Positions 5,643-7,843 of a stretch of DNA of 7,843 bases are shown here, piece by piece. Below the pieces are notes generated by a model that saw nothing but the letters and a program-made list of their open reading frames with translations, made no database searches and was not told where the DNA came from. Each line of letters begins with the position of its first letter. Position 1 is the stretch's first letter. Origin of the DNA: Bacteroidales bacterium (GTDB lineage: Bacteria > Bacteroidota > Bacteroidia > Bacteroidales > NBLH01). Made by a program: the position numbers and the translations under genes. The stretch lies in contig JALSLF010000546.1 of NCBI GenBank assembly GCA_026988445.1, forward strand, positions 1-7,843. The letters are read 5' to 3'.

Positions 5643-6431
5643 ATGATATTAAAACTTAGAATATTTACTTTTTTATTTATAATTACTTCTTCTTTTCAAT
5701 ATATCTCAGCACAAATATTGCCCGAACTTGTATTTGTTAAAGGCGGTGCCTTCCAAATGGGAAACAATAATGGTAGTGCAGATGAAAAACCGGTACACAC
5801 TGTAATACTTAGCGATTTTTACATTGGAAAATATGAAGTTACCGTTAAGGAGTATCAAGTCTTTTGCAAAGCAACCGGAAAAAAAATGCCACCCATGCCC
5901 AAAGCCGAATGGTATGAAGAGCATCCTTATTCGCGTAAATGGGTTTGGAAACCCAATTATCCGATTTTACACGTAAGCTGGAACGATGCAATGGCTTATT
6001 GTAAATGGATATCTCAAAAAACAGGAAAAAAATATACGCTGCCCACGGAGGCACAATGGGAATATGCTGCACGTGGAGGACAAAAATCGCGCAATTATAA
6101 ATATAGTGGCTCAAATAATATTAATAAAGTAGCCTGGTATGATGAAACCACCTATGAAAAAGGTCCTCAGCCGGTAGGTTTGTTAAAACCTAATGAATTG
6201 GGTATTTATGATATGAGTGGAAATGCTTGGGAATGGTGCTATGATCGCTATGCCCGCTATCCCGCAGCAACAAAAAAAGACCCAAAAGGACCCGACAGAG
6301 GCGTTTTTCGTGTTATCAGAGGCGGTTCATGGTATTATGTTGACGATATGGCAAGAGTTACTTCACGCGACGGACCTTATCCACATTATACAAACTATAA
6401 CTATGGTTTTCGTGTTGTTCGGATTCCATAA
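5643..6431 (+). CDS. Secreted FGE-sulfatase-domain protein lacking catalytic cysteines (copy 2)
   Basis: This 262-residue tandem paralog of the preceding gene has a signal peptide ending ISAQ (cleavage expected after Ala23) and one FGE-sulfatase domain from about 27 to 259. Shared blocks are FYIGKYEVTVKEYQVFC (59-75), LPTEAQWEYAARGG (133-146), LGIYDMSGNAWEW (186-198) and RGGSW (226-230). About three quarters of residues 132-199 match copy 1, and a 20-nt block is identical (6201-6220 versus 5381-5400). It lacks a roughly 20-residue loop present in copy 1 (about 147-166 there) and a further short stretch near residue 98. The positions of the two catalytic FGE cysteines are Tyr232 and Ala237, again excluding enzyme chemistry. 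The 25-bp gap, absence of an intervening promoter and terminator just after its stop place both genes in one operon. A binding or structural role is inferred; the partner is unknown. Confidence 0.92.
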   Translation: MILKLRIFTFLFIITSSFQYISAQILPELVFVKGGAFQMGNNNGSADEKPVHTVILSDFYIGKYEVTVKEYQVFCKATGKKMPPMPKAEWYEEHPYSRKWVWKPNYPILHVSWNDAMAYCKWISQKTGKKYTLPTEAQWEYAARGGQKSRNYKYSGSNNINKVAWYDETTYEKGPQPVGLLKPNELGIYDMSGNAWEWCYDRYARYPAATKKDPKGPDRGVFRVIRGGSWYYVDDMARVTSRDGPYPHYTNYNYGFRVVRIP

Positions 6432-6435
6432 AATT

Positions 6436-6460
6436 AAAACAGCTAAATGCTGTTTTTTTT
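6436..6460 (+). terminator. Intrinsic terminator of the FGE-fold operon
   Basis: AAAACAGC (6436-6443) and GCTGTTTT (6449-6456) form a perfect 8-bp stem around the loop TAAAT, with the T-run continuing to 6460. It begins five bases after the copy 2 stop codon and is the only textbook rho-independent terminator in the window. Confidence 0.85.
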
Positions 6461-6479
6461 ATTAACAAATTTAAAAATC

Positions 6480-6487
6480 TCATTTTG
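6480..6487 (+). promoter_or_regulatory. Near-consensus -7 box (TCATTTTG) before the MarC gene
   Basis: TCATTTTG differs from TAnnTTTG at one defined position and sits two bases before the ATG at 6490, after the upstream terminator. A promoter must lie in the 29 bp between terminator and start codon unless transcription reads through, which favours this site. Use of it would give a leaderless message. Confidence 0.3.
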
Positions 6488-6489
6488 TT

Positions 6490-7128
6490 ATGACTGAGAA
6501 TTTTACAACGGCTATTTTATTTTTTACTTCGTTTTTTACCCTGATAAATCCTTTGGGAGTGATGCCCGTTTTTATGACAATGACTTCCTCATTAACCGTA
6601 AAGCAAAGAAATAAAACTGCTTTACGTGCGGTTATTATTGCTTTTTTCACATTATTGGCATTCGCTTTTTCAGGGCAGGTCTTATTTAATTTTTTTGGTA
6701 TATCGGTAGATAGTTTTAGGATTGTTGGTGGAATAATTTTCTTTTTTGTGGGTTATGATATGTTGCAGGCTCGCTTAGGAAAAACAAAAATTGATGAAAG
6801 TGATATTAAAAGCTATGTAGATGATATTTCAATAACTCCCTTAGCCATTCCGATGATTTGTGGCCCCGGCGCCATTACCAATGCAATCGTTCTTATGGAA
6901 GACGCTAATACATATACACTTAAAATTATTTTGTTGGCTTCTATTTTTGCCATTATGATGGTAACTTACTTGATTCTGTATTTTTCTTCTAAAATAATTG
7001 ATTTTTTGGGCGAAACCGGCAACAAAGTTATGATGCGGCTAATGGGGCTTATTGTTATGGTTATTGCCGTTGAATTCTTTTTTAGTGGTTTAAAGCCTAT
7101 TTTAAGAGAAATTTTAAATATAAGTTAA
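6490..7128 (+). CDS. MarC family integral membrane protein
   Basis: This 212-residue inner-membrane protein belongs to the MarC/UPF0056 family (E. coli MarC, YchE and YhgN are relatives). Six hydrophobic segments are visible at about 5-27, 44-66, 75-93, 114-136, 145-167 and 182-201. Family signatures are INPLGVMPVF in the first segment (19-28) and PLAIPMICGPGAIT in the fourth (117-130), with a charged cytoplasmic or periplasmic loop between segments 3 and 4. Length is normal and nothing is truncated. The family's substrate is not established, and the old link to multiple antibiotic resistance was not supported, so no transport reaction is assigned. A glycosyltransferase frame starts 11 bp downstream and may be co-transcribed. 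No functional tie to the FGE-fold genes is implied, because a terminator separates them. Confidence 0.94.
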   Translation: MTENFTTAILFFTSFFTLINPLGVMPVFMTMTSSLTVKQRNKTALRAVIIAFFTLLAFAFSGQVLFNFFGISVDSFRIVGGIIFFFVGYDMLQARLGKTKIDESDIKSYVDDISITPLAIPMICGPGAITNAIVLMEDANTYTLKIILLASIFAIMMVTYLILYFSSKIIDFLGETGNKVMMRLMGLIVMVIAVEFFFSGLKPILREILNIS

Positions 7129-7139
7129 ATGTTTATTTT

Positions 7140-7843
7140 GTGACATTATCGGTTATTATAGTAAATTACAATGTAAAAAACCATCTTAAACAGTGCTTGT
7201 ATTCTGTACAAAAAGCAGCGGAAGGTATAGAGATAGAAGTATTTGTTGTTGATAATCACTCAATTGATGGTTCCGTGGCTATGATTAGGGAATCCTTTCC
7301 CGATGTGCATTTAATTGTTAATAAAAAAAATCTTGGCTTTGCAAAGGCATGTAATCAGGCATTAAGGCTTTCAAATAGCAAATATGCCTTGCTGTTAAAC
7401 CCCGATACTATAGTTGCCGAAAATAGCTTCAAACTTTGTATTGATTTTATGGACAAACATCCTGATGCAGGAGCATTAGGTGTACGTATGCTTGATGGAA
7501 ATGCAAAGTTCTTGCCGGAATCAAAACGTTCATTACCAACTCCCTTAAATTCTTTTTATAAAATATTCGGTTTTTCGGCTTTATTCCCAAAGTCAAAAGT
7601 TTTTGGGAAATATCAGTTAAAGTACCTTGATGAACATAAGATAGCAGAAGTTGAAGTGCTTTCGGGGGCATATATGTTTTTGCGTATGAAAACGCTTCAA
7701 AAAACGGGCTTTTTAGATGAATCTTTTTTTATGTATGGCGAAGACATTGATTTATCCTATCGTATAATTAAAGCCGGATATAAAAATTATTATTTCCCGA
7801 AAACTACAATTATTCATTATAAAGGGGAAAGTACTAAAAAGGG
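7140..7843 (+). CDS. Family 2 glycosyltransferase, 3' end outside window
   Basis: The frame is open from a GTG at 7140 to the window end (234 full codons). It begins with LSVIIVNYN (3-11), the first strand of the GT-A fold, followed by VFVVDNHSIDGS (34-45), NLGFAKACNQA (64-74), the nucleotide-sugar/metal motif LLLNPDT (84-90), LSGAYMFLR (174-182) and the acceptor-side GEDIDLSYRI (200-209) with its likely catalytic base Asp. This pattern is that of WcaE/RfbF-like (rhamnosyltransferase-type) inverting transferases that extend surface polysaccharide or glycan chains at the cytoplasmic face of the membrane. The donor sugar cannot be told. GTG is chosen because it precedes the first beta-strand by two residues; the ATG at 7130 is out of frame and runs into a stop after four codons. 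The 11-bp gap after the MarC gene suggests co-transcription. The C-terminal end, often with membrane helices, is missing. Confidence 0.93.
   Translation, partial: MTLSVIIVNYNVKNHLKQCLYSVQKAAEGIEIEVFVVDNHSIDGSVAMIRESFPDVHLIVNKKNLGFAKACNQALRLSNSKYALLLNPDTIVAENSFKLCIDFMDKHPDAGALGVRMLDGNAKFLPESKRSLPTPLNSFYKIFGFSALFPKSKVFGKYQLKYLDEHKIAEVEVLSGAYMFLRMKTLQKTGFLDESFFMYGEDIDLSYRIIKAGYKNYYFPKTTIIHYKGESTKK

Noticed and set aside
5706..6114. Minus-strand open frames (5706-5924 and 5845-6114) under FGE-fold copy 2
   Set aside because: Both lie fully antisense to a conserved coding gene, with no promoter or family resemblance.
7447..7671. Minus-strand 74-codon open frame near the window end
   Set aside because: It is antisense to the glycosyltransferase frame, which carries all the expected GT2 motifs.

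Overview
The window looks like a chromosomal segment of a low-GC member of the Bacteroidota, possibly an uncultured Bacteroidales-like lineage. The evidence is AT-rich intergenic DNA, no clear Shine-Dalgarno sequences, promoter-like TAnnTTTG (-7) boxes just upstream of several genes, signal peptides that all end in Ala-Gln, and an exported TPR / PD40 / carboxypeptidase-regulatory-like / OmpA protein of the kind typical of this phylum. All recognised genes are on the + strand.

Region 1 (1-1483): the 3' end of an NtrC-family response regulator (Fis-type helix-turn-helix only), overlapped by 11 bp by a membrane-bound NtrY-like PAS sensor histidine kinase. This is a co-translated two-component pair. 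Region 2 (1537-2169): queE, the radical-SAM 7-carboxy-7-deazaguanine synthase, with a TTG start and its own -7 box. A 248-bp gap follows, holding short degenerate phased repeats. Region 3 (2418-4310): a 630-residue secreted, probably periplasmic and peptidoglycan-anchored protein with PorE-like domain order.

Region 4 (4311-6460): a 404-bp AT-rich intergenic region with a striking 53-bp inverted repeat, which can also be read as two 17-bp dyads 32 bp apart, and a candidate promoter. It precedes a tandem pair of secreted FGE-sulfatase-fold proteins that lack both catalytic cysteines of true formylglycine-generating enzyme. The pair ends in a good intrinsic terminator and reads as a two-gene operon born by duplication. 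Region 5 (6490-7843): a MarC-family membrane protein, then a family 2 glycosyltransferase cut by the window end.

Most of the window is conventional. The parts that deserve attention are the tandem non-catalytic FGE-fold pair with its long structured upstream region, and the nearness of this fold to a PorE-like protein, since both architectures occur in type IX secretion/gliding machinery. No complete new system can be demonstrated from the sequence alone.
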